64,000 nt of DNA from Saccharothrix tamanrassetensis (GTDB lineage: Bacteria > Actinomycetota > Actinomycetes > Mycobacteriales > Pseudonocardiaceae), in NCBI RefSeq assembly GCF_014203665.1, contig NZ_JACHJN010000001.1, positions 868,001-932,000 of the forward strand, written 5' to 3'. Both the position numbers and the translations under genes were made by a program. Position 1 is the stretch's first letter. Each line of letters starts with the position of its first letter. Positions 63,886 through 64,000 of the stretch are shown here, one piece after another. The notes beneath the pieces were generated by a model. The model had not been told where the DNA came from and searched no databases. It saw nothing but the letters and a program-made list of their open reading frames with translations.

Positions 63886-64000
63886 CAGGCCACCCCTCCC
63901 GACCAGCGGCGCTTGCGGGCGACCACGAAGCGCACGGTGTCCGCGATCCAGTCCGAGTCGGTGCGCAGCACCAGGTGTCCGGCGCCGGCTTGGCGCAGCC
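63885..64000 (-). CDS. DUF58 protein, C-terminal end only
   Basis: The last 37 codons are visible: HLVLRTDSDWIADTVRFVVAR, then KRRWSGGVA before the stop (in part). This is the typical C-terminus of the DUF58 protein that stands between moxR and the VWA gene (Rv1480 in Mycobacterium). The stop overlaps the start of the VWA gene by four bases. The rest of the gene and the expected moxR gene lie beyond the right edge. Confidence 0.88.
   Translation of the reverse strand, partial: LRQAGAGHLVLRTDSDWIADTVRFVVARKRRWSGGVA

Overview
The window is about 72% G+C with a strong G/C bias at third codon positions, many GTG starts, and actinobacterial marker genes: a mycothiol ligase, a Mpa/ARC proteasomal ATPase, a PAC2 protein, XRE/DUF397 pairs, a [2Fe-2S] ferrochelatase and the fabG-inhA pair. 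It is a chromosomal piece of a high-GC actinomycete, most likely of the Pseudonocardiaceae (Saccharothrix, Lentzea, Actinosynnema or Amycolatopsis type). There are no rRNA or tRNA genes, no phage or transposase genes and no CRISPR array. Two gene blocks keep the order known from Mycobacterium tuberculosis. One runs mpa, small divergent protein, trmI, recB-like, hisE, metH, PAC2, mshC (Rv2115c to Rv2130c). The other holds the DUF58 and VWA proteins, fabG, inhA and hemH (Rv1480 to Rv1485). Lineage-specific genes are inserted within and between them.

Layout. 1-6569: a secreted GH5 cellulase (cut by the window edge) behind a strong palindrome, an ABC-2 exporter, a divergent NarL-type two-component pair and an S9 peptidase. 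6570-7021: a gene-free stretch with a hairpin, a nested inverted repeat, a 30-bp tandem repeat and the mpa terminator. 7022-18352: mpa, a proline-rich membrane protein, trmI, two small membrane proteins, a second NarL-type pair, an M50 protease, a RecB-like nuclease, a thioesterase, a phosphoribosyltransferase, an AEC carrier and hisE. 18455-24277: TetR with a flavin monooxygenase, two GNAT proteins, a LysE exporter with a large Gly-rich insert and a FhuF-like protein. 24374-30978: a cobalamin riboswitch with cbtB and cbtA, a HAD phosphatase, B12-dependent metH and PAC2.

31480-43605: two convergent MFS exporters (one with its own ArsR-like regulator), an ABC exporter with a divergent GbsR/MarR regulator, a secreted subtilisin, mshC, a stomatin-like protein and ctaD. 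43630-51575: a lipoprotein, an XRE/DUF397 module with a divergent small protein, an AAA+ and VWA chaperone-like pair, a TylF-type methyltransferase and two conserved proteins. 51817-54418: hemH, inhA/fabI and fabG. 54505-64000: an FAD/Fe-S oxidoreductase, cutA, a YchJ protein, an ANTAR regulator, a TctDE-like two-component system fused in an operon with a TAXI binding lipoprotein, a DUF4287/DUF5655 protein, and the VWA and DUF58 genes at the right edge.

Themes. Regulation is dense: three two-component systems, TetR, ArsR-like, GbsR/MarR, XRE and ANTAR regulators, most of them beside a transporter or enzyme and several with visible operator-like palindromes. Cobalt uptake, the B12 riboswitch and B12-dependent methionine synthase sit side by side. 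Short tandem-repeat arrays of unrelated sequence occur repeatedly at gene 3' ends. I found no clearly new multigene system. The best leads are the structured repeat at 6665-6958, the TctDE-TAXI sensor operon, the Gly-rich LysE insert and the repeat array that follows hemH.
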